A DNA stretch of 64,000 bases from Parvularcula sp. (GCA_002704915.1 PAIP01000034.1:69827-133826); one strand, 5' to 3'. Counted from the first letter of the stretch, positions 1 through 8,628 are shown. The notes: generated by a model from the letters alone, not told the origin. Numbers and translations are program-made.

Positions 1-1
1 A

Positions 2-529
2 ATAAAGCGGAAGGCGGCAAGCAAAAAGCTGAAGCCTGGTGCAATCATAAAATCAAAGAAAACGACAAAGAAGGCGCCGGCGAAAAAAGTCCCCGCCAAA
101 AAAGCAACGAAGAAAGCCGGTCCTAAAACCAGACCCACATCGCAAAGCGTGACGGCGTTCATCAATGGCGTGAAGCATGAAACCCGCCGCAAAGACGCGA
201 AAACGCTGCTTGCCATGATGAAAAAGGTGACGGGCGAAAAGGCCAAAATGTGGGGGCCGTCTATGATCGGCTTCGGCGAATACCATTATAAATATGAGAG
301 CGGGCGCGAGGGGGATATGCTTGCGGTTGGGTTTTCGCCCCGCAGCGCAAATATGGCGCTTTATGTGCTGGGCTCTTTAGGCGAGGACGAGCCGCTCCTG
401 AAAAAGCTTGGGCCTTATAAAAACGGCAAGAGCTGCCTTTACATCACCAGTCTGGACAAGGTCGATCTCGGCGTGCTCGAGAAAATCGTGGTGAAATCAT
501 ACAAGGCGACCAAGGCGAAATGGGGCTAG
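2..529 (+). CDS. DUF1801-family protein with lysine-rich N-terminal tail (5' partial)
   Basis: The gene is cut by the left window edge; 175 residues are visible. The first roughly 49 visible residues are Lys/Ala/Pro rich with KKAPAKK and AKKATKK repeats, like tails of histone H1-like or HU-like DNA-binding proteins. A globular domain of about 120 residues follows and matches the DUF1801 (YdhG-like) fold family, whose biochemical role is not established. A GTG at 149 could begin a tail-less protein, but the uninterrupted lysine-rich frame upstream favours the longer form. The basic tail suggests nucleic-acid association; that is inference. Confidence 0.72.
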   Translation: MKRKAASKKLKPGAIIKSKKTTKKAPAKKVPAKKATKKAGPKTRPTSQSVTAFINGVKHETRRKDAKTLLAMMKKVTGEKAKMWGPSMIGFGEYHYKYESGREGDMLAVGFSPRSANMALYVLGSLGEDEPLLKKLGPYKNGKSCLYITSLDKVDLGVLEKIVVKSYKATKAKWG

Positions 530-581
530 CCGGCTGGCTGCGGGCAAGCCCAACCTTTTTCGCGATCGCTTGTGAGGGGCG

Positions 582-1418
582 CTAGACCTTCTCAAAATGC
601 ATCACACCCCAGGCGAGGTTGCCATGATCGGCGCCGTCGACCCAGTGCTGCAAACCGGCAAGCATGCGGTCGATATAGTCCGATGAGATCTTGCCTTCGA
701 GCCCGTCCCGGCGCTCGGCAAGCTCTGCCCGCACCCGTGCATAGTGGTTGCGAAGCTGGTTCGTGAAATCTTCGATGGCGATTTCGCGAAAGCCTCGCTT
801 TTCAAGCTCCCGCCGGTAAAACCCGAAAGAGGCGAGGCTCCACAGGTGTATGCGGTCGTAAATCGGCTGCAACACGGTGGTGTCGGTCAAGCCGTCGGCC
901 TGCATGGGATCGGTGAAAATGAACTCCCCGCCCTTCTTCATCACCCGCGCGACTTCATCGAGCACCTTGCCGCGGTCGCCGGCATGAAGAATGGCGTCCT
1001 GCGACCAGACAATATCGAACGTATCGTCTTCTTCGGGGATGTCATCGAAGGAGCCTTCAATGACGGTGATCTTGTCGTCGAGACCCTGTTCTTTGGTGAG
1101 AGCGCGGTTCCGGTCATTTTCCTTTTCGGAGAGGTTGAGACAGGTGACCTCGGCTCCGAAATCGCCGGCCAGGACGCGCGCCGCGCCGCCATAGCCGGAC
1201 CCGATGTCGAGCACCCGCGCGCCGGGTTTCAATCCGCGCAGCCGCTTCGCCATATGCAGGACCGTTTCCCGGCTCGCCTCCTTGATGGAGCGGCGATCGT
1301 CATAAAGGCCGATATGGATGTCTTCGCCGCCCCAGATGGCGGCGTAGAAATTGTCCGCATCCTCACTGTCGTAGTAATTGCGGGCCGTGTCGGTGATGGA
1401 AGAGGTCTTTTCGCTCAT
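582..1418 (-). CDS. Sarcosine/dimethylglycine N-methyltransferase (second enzyme of betaine synthesis from glycine)
   Basis: A 278-residue class I SAM-dependent methyltransferase. It has the SAM motif LDIGSGYGGAARVLA (about residues 70-84) and the acidic motif II region DIVWSQDAILH. N-terminal YYDSEDADNFYAAIWGGEDI and the overall length fit sarcosine/dimethylglycine methyltransferases (EC 2.1.1.157 type), which carry sarcosine or dimethylglycine to glycine betaine in the cytoplasm. Its ATG overlaps the stop of the upstream methyltransferase in a TAATG junction, so the two are translationally coupled. Family assignment is from recognised sequence features; substrate preference is inferred from pairing with the glycine/sarcosine enzyme. 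Confidence 0.85.
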   Translation of the reverse strand: MSEKTSSITDTARNYYDSEDADNFYAAIWGGEDIHIGLYDDRRSIKEASRETVLHMAKRLRGLKPGARVLDIGSGYGGAARVLAGDFGAEVTCLNLSEKENDRNRALTKEQGLDDKITVIEGSFDDIPEEDDTFDIVWSQDAILHAGDRGKVLDEVARVMKKGGEFIFTDPMQADGLTDTTVLQPIYDRIHLWSLASFGFYRRELEKRGFREIAIEDFTNQLRNHYARVRAELAERRDGLEGKISSDYIDRMLAGLQHWVDGADHGNLAWGVMHFEKV

Positions 1419-2266
1419 TACGATTGCTCGATGAATGTCTTGTCTGCGATGTGTACGAGAAAATCGGGATCATGCTCGTCGAATGTTTCCTGAAAGTCGC
1501 CATAAGTGTTGACGCGCTGGAACCCGACTTCCTTCATGAGATTGCGCATATAGGCTTTGCGCAAGGGGAACATATTGAGATAGTACTCAGAGCCGTCAGG
1601 GAAGGTGTAGCGGAACCGCGCCAGGGAGTCGTCCATATGGGCAGGCTCAGCCGTGACTTTGTCGCCGCAATAATAATATTTGTGTTTGCTGTCGAAGCCG
1701 ACATCGAGAATAGCGTCGTAGTTGCGCTGATCGAGAATGAGAATGCCGTCATGTTTGAGGGCGGCGTAAAACTCGGCCAGGGCGCGCCGGCGGTCTTCTT
1801 CCTTGAAAAGGTGGGTGAAGGAATTGCCGAGACAAATAATAGCGTCGAATTTCCCGTGAATATCCCGGTTCAGCCAGCGCCAGTCGGAATGAACTGTTTT
1901 CAGCATCAAATCGCGGTCGCGGGCGTTTTCAAATGCTTTGGCGACCATTTCAGCAGAACCATCGACGCTGGTGACGTCAAAGCCGGCTTTCAGGAGCTGA
2001 ACCGAATGGAAACCGGTGCCGCAGGCGACATCGAGCACGGTTTTCTTGCCGCGCGCTTTCAGCATGTCGATGAAGAACTGGCCTTCGCTTCTGGCCCGGG
2101 CCTCCCAATCGATCAAATCATCCCACTTTTCGACAAAGCCGCGGATATATTCTTCCTGATAGTGGTCGGTTTCACGCACCTCGATAGGATTGTCGCCGAA
2201 ATCCTGTCGCAGAGCTTTGTCGTCCGGTTTCTTCACATCTGTGGTGGTGTCTTGATCTACAGTCAT
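1418..2266 (-). CDS. Glycine/sarcosine N-methyltransferase (first enzyme of betaine synthesis)
   Basis: A 282-residue SAM methyltransferase with VLDVACGTGFHSVQLL as motif I and the characteristic CLGNSFTHLF and ILDQRNYD blocks of bacterial glycine/sarcosine N-methyltransferases (EC 2.1.1.156 type). It methylates glycine to sarcosine and on to dimethylglycine with SAM; the overlapping downstream gene finishes the route to glycine betaine, a compatible solute. I chose the ATG at 2266 because GGGAGAG precedes it at good spacing; an in-frame ATG 30 codons upstream lies in an AT-rich leader with no coding character. The pair forms a two-gene operon. Confidence 0.87.
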   Translation of the reverse strand: MTVDQDTTTDVKKPDDKALRQDFGDNPIEVRETDHYQEEYIRGFVEKWDDLIDWEARARSEGQFFIDMLKARGKKTVLDVACGTGFHSVQLLKAGFDVTSVDGSAEMVAKAFENARDRDLMLKTVHSDWRWLNRDIHGKFDAIICLGNSFTHLFKEEDRRRALAEFYAALKHDGILILDQRNYDAILDVGFDSKHKYYYCGDKVTAEPAHMDDSLARFRYTFPDGSEYYLNMFPLRKAYMRNLMKEVGFQRVNTYGDFQETFDEHDPDFLVHIADKTFIEQS

Positions 2267-2442
2267 CAATCTCTCCCGTTCGGTACAAAACAAGGCGTTT
2301 TCGCGGATGGACAACCCGTATCCGCAGAATTGACGCAGCGATTTCTGATTTCGCACCTGCCATAACGCGATATCGGTGCGATTTGAACCGTAAATCTCGA
2401 TTTTTTTCGATATTTCGCAAAAATCAGCTAATTTATGCGCAT

Positions 2443-2470
2443 ATTATAAGTTCTTTGTACGGATTGTAAA
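2443..2470 (-). promoter_or_regulatory. Sigma-70-type promoter of the betaine-synthesis operon
   Basis: Reading the minus strand, TTTACA (2470-2465) is followed after 16 bp by a perfect TATAAT (2448-2443). Transcription would start near 2436, leaving a 5' leader of about 170 nt before the ATG at 2266. The intergenic stretch 2267-2590 holds this promoter and the leader; on the other strand only a lone TTGACG at 2491-2496 stands out. I saw no known riboswitch in the leader. Confidence 0.6.
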
Positions 2471-2590
2471 AACTGTTTGAAAATAGGCATTTGACGTGTT
2501 TGTTTTTTATTGCGGCGATTCAACCAAAAAATGAGAGTTGTGCGAGAACTTGTCTGCCATATAAAGTGTTATAAAAATGAATTGCGTCCG

Positions 2591-3085
2591 ATGACCGGGT
2601 GTTCGGTAAATCACCAAGTTGAAAGCGACTGGCCCGAGGTCTGGGCGGTGCTTGAGCCTGCTTTCCGCGCCGGCCAATCCTATCCGCTGCCCCGCGATGT
2701 TTCGGAAGCGGACGCCAGAAAATACTGGATCAAGACGGACGGCTACAATGCTGTCGCACGCGATGATGCTGGCGCCGTGGCCGGCGTTTATTATCTGCGT
2801 CCCGATCAAGGCGGGCCGGGCGACCATATCTGCAATGCGGGCTATGTGATCGCAGAGGCTGCGCGCGGGCGCGGGCTCGCGACGAAGCTTTGCCTGCAAT
2901 CGCAGGATCAGGCGCGCGCCATGGGGTTTCGCGGCATGAAGTTCAATCTCGTCGTTTCGACCAACGCCGCTGCAATCAAGGCGTGGAAAAAAGCGGGGAT
3001 GAAAATCATCGCAACCGTGCCGGCGGCGTTTCGTCATCCGGCGCAAGGCTTCGTCGACGCGTATGTGATGTTCAAGAGCTTGTAG
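2591..3085 (+). CDS. GNAT-family N-acetyltransferase
   Basis: About 164 residues with the GNAT fold signature: a central strand (GYVIAEAARGRGLATKL, resembling the acetyl-CoA pyrophosphate-binding R/Q-x-x-G-x-G/A motif) and the later NLVVSTNAAAIKAWKKAGM segment typical of motif B. The substrate cannot be told. The start is uncertain: the frame is open upstream with ATG codons at 2510 and 2531, and no clear ribosome-binding site marks any of them; 2591 is preferred because family members begin just before the ESDWPEVW-type first strand. It is 11 nt from the next gene, so the two are probably co-transcribed. Confidence 0.75.
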   Translation: MTGCSVNHQVESDWPEVWAVLEPAFRAGQSYPLPRDVSEADARKYWIKTDGYNAVARDDAGAVAGVYYLRPDQGGPGDHICNAGYVIAEAARGRGLATKLCLQSQDQARAMGFRGMKFNLVVSTNAAAIKAWKKAGMKIIATVPAAFRHPAQGFVDAYVMFKSL

Positions 3086-3096
3086 GAAATCACAAG

Positions 3097-3516
3097 GTGA
3101 CCCAGCCTTACGATGTGGAATTCGCGTCAAAGCAATATCAGGAATGGCTTGTTGCGCTGAAAGGCAAGGCCATGCTCGCGACGCTGAACCAGGCGCAGGC
3201 GATGATGCGCGCGGTGATGGTGGAATTGCGCGACAGTCTGTCCGATGGCGACGCGCTGGCGATCGCCAATGCGCTGCCGCCGCTCGCCCGTGGCGTCATG
3301 CTGGAAGGGTGGGCCTTAGGCGCCCGGAAAAAAGACGCTGAGACGCCGGAAGCGTTTCATCGCCGCCTTGTCGCGCGGCTTGAACCGCATCAACCGCCGC
3401 CGGACGACCTCGCCGCAGCAGTCTTCGCCGTCTGGCGTGACGCGCTGTCCCCGGAAAAGGCGAAAGCGGTTTACGCGCATTTGCCGGCGGCGCTGCAGCC
3501 GCTCTGGCCCGCCTGA
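3097..3516 (+). CDS. DUF2267-family protein
   Basis: A 139-residue, helix-rich protein starting at a GTG (VTQPYDVEF) with AGGA nine bases upstream. The pattern of [20 protein letters not shown], then [17 protein letters not shown], matches DUF2267 proteins, in which an Ala/Leu-rich four-helix unit ends in a gw-type motif. No catalytic residues are apparent and the family function is unknown. It follows the GNAT gene closely on the same strand. Confidence 0.7.
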   Translation: MTQPYDVEFASKQYQEWLVALKGKAMLATLNQAQAMMRAVMVELRDSLSDGDALAIANALPPLARGVMLEGWALGARKKDAETPEAFHRRLVARLEPHQPPPDDLAAAVFAVWRDALSPEKAKAVYAHLPAALQPLWPA

Positions 3517-3533
3517 GGCCGGCCTGGCCATTC

Positions 3534-3563
3534 TTGTGGACCGCGCCCGCTTGCGGCTATAGA
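3534..3563 (+). promoter_or_regulatory. Putative promoter of metG
   Basis: TTGTGG (3534-3539) and TATAGA (3558-3563), 18 bp apart, precede metG. The -10 is embedded in GCTATAGAC, close to the GCTANAWC -10 known for alphaproteobacterial housekeeping promoters. The leader to the ATG at 3591 would be about 22 nt. Confidence 0.5.
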
Positions 3564-3590
3564 CCGGGCCTCAGTTCAGGAAGGTCCGCA

Positions 3591-5303
3591 ATGGCCCGCA
3601 TACTCATCACTTCGGCGCTGCCCTATATCAATGGAATCAAGCATTTGGGGAATCTCGTGGGCTCCATGCTGCCGGCGGATGTCTATTCCCGCTTCAAGCG
3701 CCAACAGGGCCATGAGGTGCTCTATATCTGCGCCACGGACGAGCATGGCACGCCGGCGGAGCTTGCGGCCCGCGCCGCAGGGCAAGACGTCGCCAACTAT
3801 TGCCGGGAGCAGCACGACATTCAGAAAAAGGCAGGCGCAGAGTTCGGGCTATCCTTCGATCATTTCGGACGATCATCCAATCCGCCGAACCATCGCCTGA
3901 CGCAGCATTTCGCTCATGTGCTGGAACAGAATGGCTTGATCGAAGAGCGCACGGACAAACAGGTCTATTCCATCGACGATGAGCGCTTTTTACCCGACCG
4001 CTATGTGGAAGGCACATGCCCTCATTGCGCTTACGAAAAAGCGCGCGGCGATCAGTGCGACAATTGCGGGCGTCTTCTCGACCCGGTGGACCTCATCGAT
4101 CCTTATTCGGCGATTTCCGGGTCGAAGAATGTTGAGGTGCGCGAAACCAAACACCTGCATCTGTTGCAGGCGCGGATGCAGGATCGCATCGCCGAGTGGA
4201 TCAATTCCAAACCCGACTGGCCGCAACTGACGAAATCCATCGCCCAGAAATGGCTGAAGGAAGGATTGCGCGACCGGTCGATCACGCGCGACCTCAAATG
4301 GGGCATTCCCGTCGCCTATAAAGGCGAAGTTCGCCCCGGCTTTGAAAAAAAGGTCTTTTACGTCTGGTTCGACGCGCCAATTGAATATATCGGCGCGACG
4401 GAAGAATGGGCGCTCGCCAATGATAAAGGCGACGAATGGCAGCGCTGGTGGCGCACCGACAAAGGCGCCGATGACGTCACTTATGTGGAGTTCATGGGCA
4501 AGGATAATGTCGCCTTCCACACGGTGAGTTTCCCTGCGACGATCCTTGGCTCGGAAGAGCCATGGAAACTCGTCGACACGCTGAAGTCGCTCAATTGGCT
4601 GACGTGGTATGGGGGCAAGTTTTCAACGAGCCAGAACCGCGGCATCTTTATGGACCAGGCGCTTGAGCTTTTGCCCGCCGATTACTGGCGCTGGCATTTG
4701 ATGGCGAATGCGCCTGAATCGGATGATGCGTCCTTCACGCTCGAACATTTTGCGAGCGTTGTGAACAAGGATCTCGCCGATGTTCTCGGCAATTTCGTCA
4801 ACCGCATTACAAGGTTCTGCAAGGCGCGGTTCGGCGAGGAAGTTCCGTCCGAAGGCGCTTATGGCGAAGCGGAAGCCGCGCTCGAAAAAGAACTCGACGT
4901 TAAAATAAAGTCCTACACGGATAATCTGGAGCAGATGGAGTTCAGGAAGGCTTTTGTCGATCTGCGCGCTATCTGGGTCGCCGGCAATGAATATCTGCAA
5001 GTCGCCGCGCCCTGGACCGTCATCAAGGAAGACAAGGAGCGGGCGGCCGCCTCGGTGCGCTGCGCCCTGAACCTCATTGCGCTTTTCGCCGCGTTGTCCC
5101 GGCCGGTGATCCCATTCACTGCGGAACGGATGTTCGCTATATTCGGCCTCGATCCGGAAACGGCCGGGCGCTGGCCGTCTTCGGCACAGGAGGCATTGTC
5201 GCGGTTCAAGGGCAGTGAAGTCTTCACCCCGCCGGATGTGCTCTTCGCGAAGATCGAGGAGGAGCAAGTCGCCGAATGGCGCGAACGGTTCGGCGCGGAG
5301 TAA
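3591..5303 (+). CDS. metG: Methionyl-tRNA synthetase
   Basis: 570 residues; charges tRNA-Met with methionine in the cytoplasm. The HIGH-type motif is HLGN at about 18-21, a zinc knuckle is formed by C143/C146 and C156/C159 (CPHC...CDNC), and the KMSKS loop appears as KFSTSQ at about 343-348. It ends after the anticodon-binding helical domain and lacks the C-terminal EMAP-like dimerisation domain, as is usual for the compact MetRS of Caulobacter-like alphaproteobacteria. The start [20 protein letters not shown] is strongly family-typical. It is followed 10 nt later by a lipoprotein gene. Confidence 0.96.
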   Translation: MARILITSALPYINGIKHLGNLVGSMLPADVYSRFKRQQGHEVLYICATDEHGTPAELAARAAGQDVANYCREQHDIQKKAGAEFGLSFDHFGRSSNPPNHRLTQHFAHVLEQNGLIEERTDKQVYSIDDERFLPDRYVEGTCPHCAYEKARGDQCDNCGRLLDPVDLIDPYSAISGSKNVEVRETKHLHLLQARMQDRIAEWINSKPDWPQLTKSIAQKWLKEGLRDRSITRDLKWGIPVAYKGEVRPGFEKKVFYVWFDAPIEYIGATEEWALANDKGDEWQRWWRTDKGADDVTYVEFMGKDNVAFHTVSFPATILGSEEPWKLVDTLKSLNWLTWYGGKFSTSQNRGIFMDQALELLPADYWRWHLMANAPESDDASFTLEHFASVVNKDLADVLGNFVNRITRFCKARFGEEVPSEGAYGEAEAALEKELDVKIKSYTDNLEQMEFRKAFVDLRAIWVAGNEYLQVAAPWTVIKEDKERAAASVRCALNLIALFAALSRPVIPFTAERMFAIFGLDPETAGRWPSSAQEALSRFKGSEVFTPPDVLFAKIEEEQVAEWRERFGAE

Positions 5304-5313
5304 GGGAACGCCA

Positions 5314-5757
5314 ATGCGACGCTTTGCGATTTTCTTTGTCTCGATTTTCATTCTCGCCGCCTGTTCTCCCGATGCGGAGCGCAATGGGCCGCCGCCCGCG
5401 GCCGGCGATAATGTCAATGTGGTGACCGGGCTGATGGCCGCGTTCAACGACCACGACGCCGACAGGATGCGCGATTACTGGCATCCGGACGTCACATGGA
5501 TCGAGCTTTCCGGGGAACAGGCGAGCACCGTGACGACGAGCGCGCAGCAGCTTCATGACGAACTGGTCGCCTATTTCGAGGCCTATCCAACCGTCTCATC
5601 TAGCCTCGAAAACATTACCGTCAACGGCAATTACGTCACCGCCGTGGAGCGTCCCGTCTGGCAGGAAGCTGGCGAGCGCATGAGCCAGTCTTCAATCGTT
5701 GTGTATGAAATCATTGACGGCAAGGTGAAACGATTCTGGTATTACCCTCCGCAATAG
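5314..5757 (+). CDS. Small lipoprotein with SnoaL/NTF2-like domain
   Basis: 147 residues. The N-terminus MRRFAIFFVSIFILAAC is a lipoprotein signal peptide with an LAAC lipobox, so it should be lipidated and anchored to a membrane. The rest (VVTGLMAAFNDHDADRMRDYWHPDVTW onward, in short) resembles the SnoaL-like / NTF2 cone-fold family, which holds small ligands or acts as polyketide-cyclase-like enzymes. The substrate is unknown. It sits between metG and an SDR gene with 12 nt to the latter, suggesting a small read-through operon. Confidence 0.72.
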   Translation: MRRFAIFFVSIFILAACSPDAERNGPPPAAGDNVNVVTGLMAAFNDHDADRMRDYWHPDVTWIELSGEQASTVTTSAQQLHDELVAYFEAYPTVSSSLENITVNGNYVTAVERPVWQEAGERMSQSSIVVYEIIDGKVKRFWYYPPQ

Positions 5758-5769
5758 GAGGCGTTTTCC

Positions 5770-6558
5770 ATGATGAAAGACCTGTTTTCGCTTGAAGGCC
5801 GTACGGCGCTTGTCACCGGCGGTTCGCGCGGCATCGGCAAGATGATCGCGCAAGGGTTCCTCGAACAGGGCGCCAAGGTTTACATCACCGCGCGAAAAGC
5901 GCCCGCCTGCGATCAGGCCGCTGAAGAACTATCGCAATACGGAAAATGCGTGTCGCTGCCGCACGATCTCTCGACGGTCTCGGGCTGCGAGGCGCTGGCG
6001 GTGGAACTCGCCGGTCATGAGAAAAAACTCGACATTCTGGTCAACAATGCGGGCGCGGCCTGGGGCGCGGAGTTCGACGAATATCCCGAAAGCGGCTGGG
6101 ACAAGACCATGGACCTCAATGTGAAGTCGCTTTTCTTCATGACCCAGAAAGTGCATGGCCTCATGAAAGCGGCGGCGAGCGCGGATGCGCCCGGCAAGGT
6201 CATCAACATCGCCTCCATCGACGGGATCAAGATCAATCCGTGGGAGACCTACGCCTATCAGGCGTCGAAAGCGGCGGTTATTCATCTGACCCGGCGCATG
6301 GCCGCGCGCCTTATCAAGGACAATATCTGCGTGTCGGGGATTGCGCCGGGCGCCTTCGCATCGGACATGAACCGCGCGGCGCGCGACGCCGAAGATGCGG
6401 TTGGCAAGATGATCCCGGCGAAACGCATCGGCCGCGACAGCGACATGGCGGGCGCCGCCGTGTTCCTCGCCTCGCGCGCCGGCGATTATGTGGTCGGCGA
6501 CACGCTCGCCGTCGATGGCGGGGTCGCCTATTCCCAGATCGGCGAGGCGTGGGGTTAG
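5770..6558 (+). CDS. Short-chain dehydrogenase/reductase (RhlG/FabG-like)
   Basis: 262 residues, classical SDR. TGGSRGIG (16-23) binds NAD(P)H, NNAG follows strand 4, a catalytic Ser lies in NIASIDG and the YxxxK pair is in YAYQASK. C-terminal DGGVAYSQIGEAWG is typical of the RhlG / 3-oxoacyl reductase-like subgroup. The real substrate is not determinable from sequence. Two adjacent ATG codons (5770 and 5773) could start translation; AGGAGG lies upstream at 5756-5761. Confidence 0.85.
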   Translation: MMKDLFSLEGRTALVTGGSRGIGKMIAQGFLEQGAKVYITARKAPACDQAAEELSQYGKCVSLPHDLSTVSGCEALAVELAGHEKKLDILVNNAGAAWGAEFDEYPESGWDKTMDLNVKSLFFMTQKVHGLMKAAASADAPGKVINIASIDGIKINPWETYAYQASKAAVIHLTRRMAARLIKDNICVSGIAPGAFASDMNRAARDAEDAVGKMIPAKRIGRDSDMAGAAVFLASRAGDYVVGDTLAVDGGVAYSQIGEAWG

Positions 6559-6645
6559 GCTGCCAAAGCAGGCGTCAGCCCGTGCGCCGCGCAGCACGAT
6601 AGTGATGCGCTGCAGACACGGGATTTCTTTCCCGATGCGTTACAG

Positions 6646-6692
6646 GTCCCGGATCTGCGAAGCAACATTGCATGTTGCATCGCGTCCGGGAT
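6646..6692. repeat. Two-step palindrome between convergent genes
   Basis: An outer stem CCCGGA/TCCGGG (6648-6653 with 6685-6690) encloses a perfect 7-bp hairpin GCAACAT-TGC-ATGTTGC (6662-6678). A second small inverted repeat CGGGA/TCCCG lies just before it. No T-run follows on either strand, so it may be a REP-like unit or a Rho-independent structure of low strength. The whole gap 6559-6706 holds nothing else. Confidence 0.5.
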
Positions 6693-6706
6693 GACGATGA
6701 AATCGA

Positions 6707-7279
6707 CTAGGGATTAAATCCACCAGCCTTTAGAAACGCGATCTCCTCTGGCGTCGATTTCCGGCCGAGCGTCTTGTTCCGGTGTGGAAAGCGGCCGAAG
6801 CGTTTGACGATGTCGCGATGCTCGATGGCGAAGGGGAGGTTATTCGTCCTCGGCAACTGCGCCTTGAAGAGCGCGACGCATTCTTCCTGAACGTTTCTGT
6901 CTTCCGCGTGCATGAAGGGCATGTAGAAAAACGCCCGGCGCTGGTCGTTGACCAGATGATCGAACCGCCGTGTCAGCGCTTCGCGAGCGATAGCGAGGAC
7001 CTGATCGTCTTGGGCAAAAGCCTTTGGTGTGTCGCGATACAGATTCCTCGAAAACTGATCGAGAATGAGGATCAGCGACAGCGAATAGACCGGATGCGCG
7101 CGCCAGACGTTAAGGCGCCCCTCCTTCGCCGCGTCATGCAGAGCGCCGAAGCGTGTCTTGATCGCCTTGTCGAACGCATCGTCCCGCCGGAACCATTGAT
7201 AAGGCTTCGTCTCCTCGAACCAGAAATAAAGCACGGCGTCGCCATTGGCGTTGGTGGGGCGGATAAAGTTCTTAATCAT
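6707..7279 (-). CDS. DUF924-family protein
   Basis: 190 residues. The succession VLYFWFEETKPYQWFRRDDAF near the N-terminus, then LILILDQFSRNLYRDTPKAF and FFYMPFMHAED, is diagnostic of the DUF924 family (UPF bacterial helical-repeat protein, TPR-like fold). The function is unknown. It lies downstream of mutY on the same strand, separated by the 200-bp structured element at 7332-7462. Confidence 0.85.
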   Translation of the reverse strand: MIKNFIRPTNANGDAVLYFWFEETKPYQWFRRDDAFDKAIKTRFGALHDAAKEGRLNVWRAHPVYSLSLILILDQFSRNLYRDTPKAFAQDDQVLAIAREALTRRFDHLVNDQRRAFFYMPFMHAEDRNVQEECVALFKAQLPRTNNLPFAIEHRDIVKRFGRFPHRNKTLGRKSTPEEIAFLKAGGFNP

Positions 7280-7331
7280 AAAAGCATGTTAACCGGTATC
7301 TCAGACGAACAAAACTTATTTGCAGGAGAAA

Positions 7332-7462
7332 TTCTGGACGCCACGGTCAAGTTTATCCTCGGGCCGCCCTTCGGGCGGACCCGGGGGCCGTGGCGAGTCG
7401 CCGGTTGTTGAGTTACGATCCGACCTCACCGATTCCCCACGCTTTAAGCGTGGGGTCCAGAA
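7332..7462. ncRNA. Candidate structured RNA or IS200/IS605-type end: closed multi-hairpin element
   Basis: The 131-bp element has nested inverted repeats. TTCTGGAC (7332-7339) pairs with GTCCAGAA (7455-7462). Inside it GCCACGG (7340-7346) pairs with CCGTGGC (7388-7394), enclosing a GGG/CCC plus CCGCCC-TTC-GGGCGG hairpin (7361-7382). A weaker stem lies between (CGGT and GAG arms, 7402-7432). At the end the halves CCCCACGCTT and AAGCGTGGGG form a 10-bp perfect palindrome around one T (7435-7455). It lies between mutY and the DUF924 gene and no coding frame explains it. The closed multi-stem layout and GCTTTAAGC hairpin resemble HEARO/omega RNAs of IscB or the ends of IS200/IS605 elements; no nuclease gene is present. 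Strand and class are not settled. Confidence 0.5.
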
Positions 7463-7479
7463 AAAATCATTCGCAACAG

Positions 7480-8556
7480 TTAGCCTTTTTCAACTGCCTT
7501 CACAGCCTTTTTCATCACGGTCGGCAGGCGCGCCTCATCGGGTCTGATCCATTGCTGGTCCGTCGACCTGCGAAAGCCTTTCGGCGCCGCGCCCGCATAA
7601 ACATCGAGCGTCAGGTGAAAGTGGGTGAAAGTATGCGTCGCCTCGCCGGTCTTTTGCCATTTGGCTTTCGCAGGCGCGCTTTCGAAAACATCGCCGTTCA
7701 AGTTTTCTTTCCATTCCGTGCCGGGCAGGCCGAGCATGCCGCCTAGCAGTCCTTTTTCCGGGCGCCGCTCGAACAGCATTTCGCCCTTTGCATTAGTGAG
7801 CGCGAAGACGGCGCCGACACGGGTTGGCTTCGCTTTCCTGGCGACTTTGACCGGAAAGTTTTCCTGGCGGCTCGCTTTTTGCGCAGCGCAATTTTCGGAG
7901 ACCGGGCACAACAAACACATGGGCGCCTTCGGGCGGCAGATGCCGGCGCCGAGATCTATCAAGCCTTGCGCGAAATCGCCGGAGCGTTTCGCCGGCCAAA
8001 TCTCTTCGAGACGCACCTTGATTTCTTCTTTTGCGGCGGGCAGGGGCGTTGCGATTTCGTAAAGCCGCGAGACAACGCGTTCGATATTGCCGTCGATGAC
8101 GATGGCGCGCCGGTCAAAGGCGATGGCGGCGATGGCCGCAGCCGTGTAAGCGCCAATGCCGGGCAGAGCGCGCAGATGTTCCTCCGTATCCGGAAAAACG
8201 CCGTCATGTTCTTCCGCGACCACGACCGCGCATTTATGCAGATTGCGCGCGCGCGCGTAATAGCCGAGACCCGCCCATTGCCCAAGAATATCGTCCAGAG
8301 GCGCCGCCGCCATGGCCTTGACGTCCGGCCAGCGCGCAAGGAACTCGGCGTAGCGGGGCGCGACAGTCGCCACCGTTGTCTGCTGCAACATGATTTCCGA
8401 CAGCCACACGGCGTAAGGGTCGGGACGTTCGCCCGACTTTCTCGCCTTCGGCCCCACCCGCCAGGGCAACTCACGCGCATGGCGGTCATACCAGGCGAGC
8501 AATACGCCGGAGACAGAGCGGGAGGCTGGGGATTTCTTTTTCGCGGAGCTCGGCAC
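7480..8556 (-). CDS. mutY: A/G-specific adenine DNA glycosylase
   Basis: 358 residues. Removes adenine mispaired with 8-oxoguanine or G in base-excision repair. Catalytic Glu54 in SEIMLQQT, helix-hairpin-helix LPGIGAYTA (131-139), catalytic Asp155 in VIDGNIERV, and the [4Fe-4S] ligands C207, C214, C217, C223 (C-x6-C-x2-C-x5-C) are all present. The C-terminal third is the NUDIX-like 8-oxoG recognition domain (VGAVFALTNAKGEMLFERRP, then LLGGMLGLPG). It is divergent from dciA with 72 bp between them, the usual alphaproteobacterial arrangement. Confidence 0.96.
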   Translation of the reverse strand: MPSSAKKKSPASRSVSGVLLAWYDRHARELPWRVGPKARKSGERPDPYAVWLSEIMLQQTTVATVAPRYAEFLARWPDVKAMAAAPLDDILGQWAGLGYYARARNLHKCAVVVAEEHDGVFPDTEEHLRALPGIGAYTAAAIAAIAFDRRAIVIDGNIERVVSRLYEIATPLPAAKEEIKVRLEEIWPAKRSGDFAQGLIDLGAGICRPKAPMCLLCPVSENCAAQKASRQENFPVKVARKAKPTRVGAVFALTNAKGEMLFERRPEKGLLGGMLGLPGTEWKENLNGDVFESAPAKAKWQKTGEATHTFTHFHLTLDVYAGAAPKGFRRSTDQQWIRPDEARLPTVMKKAVKAVEKG

Positions 8557-8628
8557 GTTTTCGATCGGTTGCGTTTTACTGTGGTCGCGCGAGTGTTAGA
8601 ATGACTGAACGCAAACGGCAAAGCCCTC

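Noticed and set aside
2267-2436. Glycine riboswitch in the leader of the betaine operon
   Set aside because: No match to the paired glycine aptamer core was seen; only short AT-rich repeats occur.
6646-6692. Intrinsic terminator between the convergent SDR and DUF924 genes
   Set aside because: Good stems but no T-run on either strand; recorded as a repeat instead.
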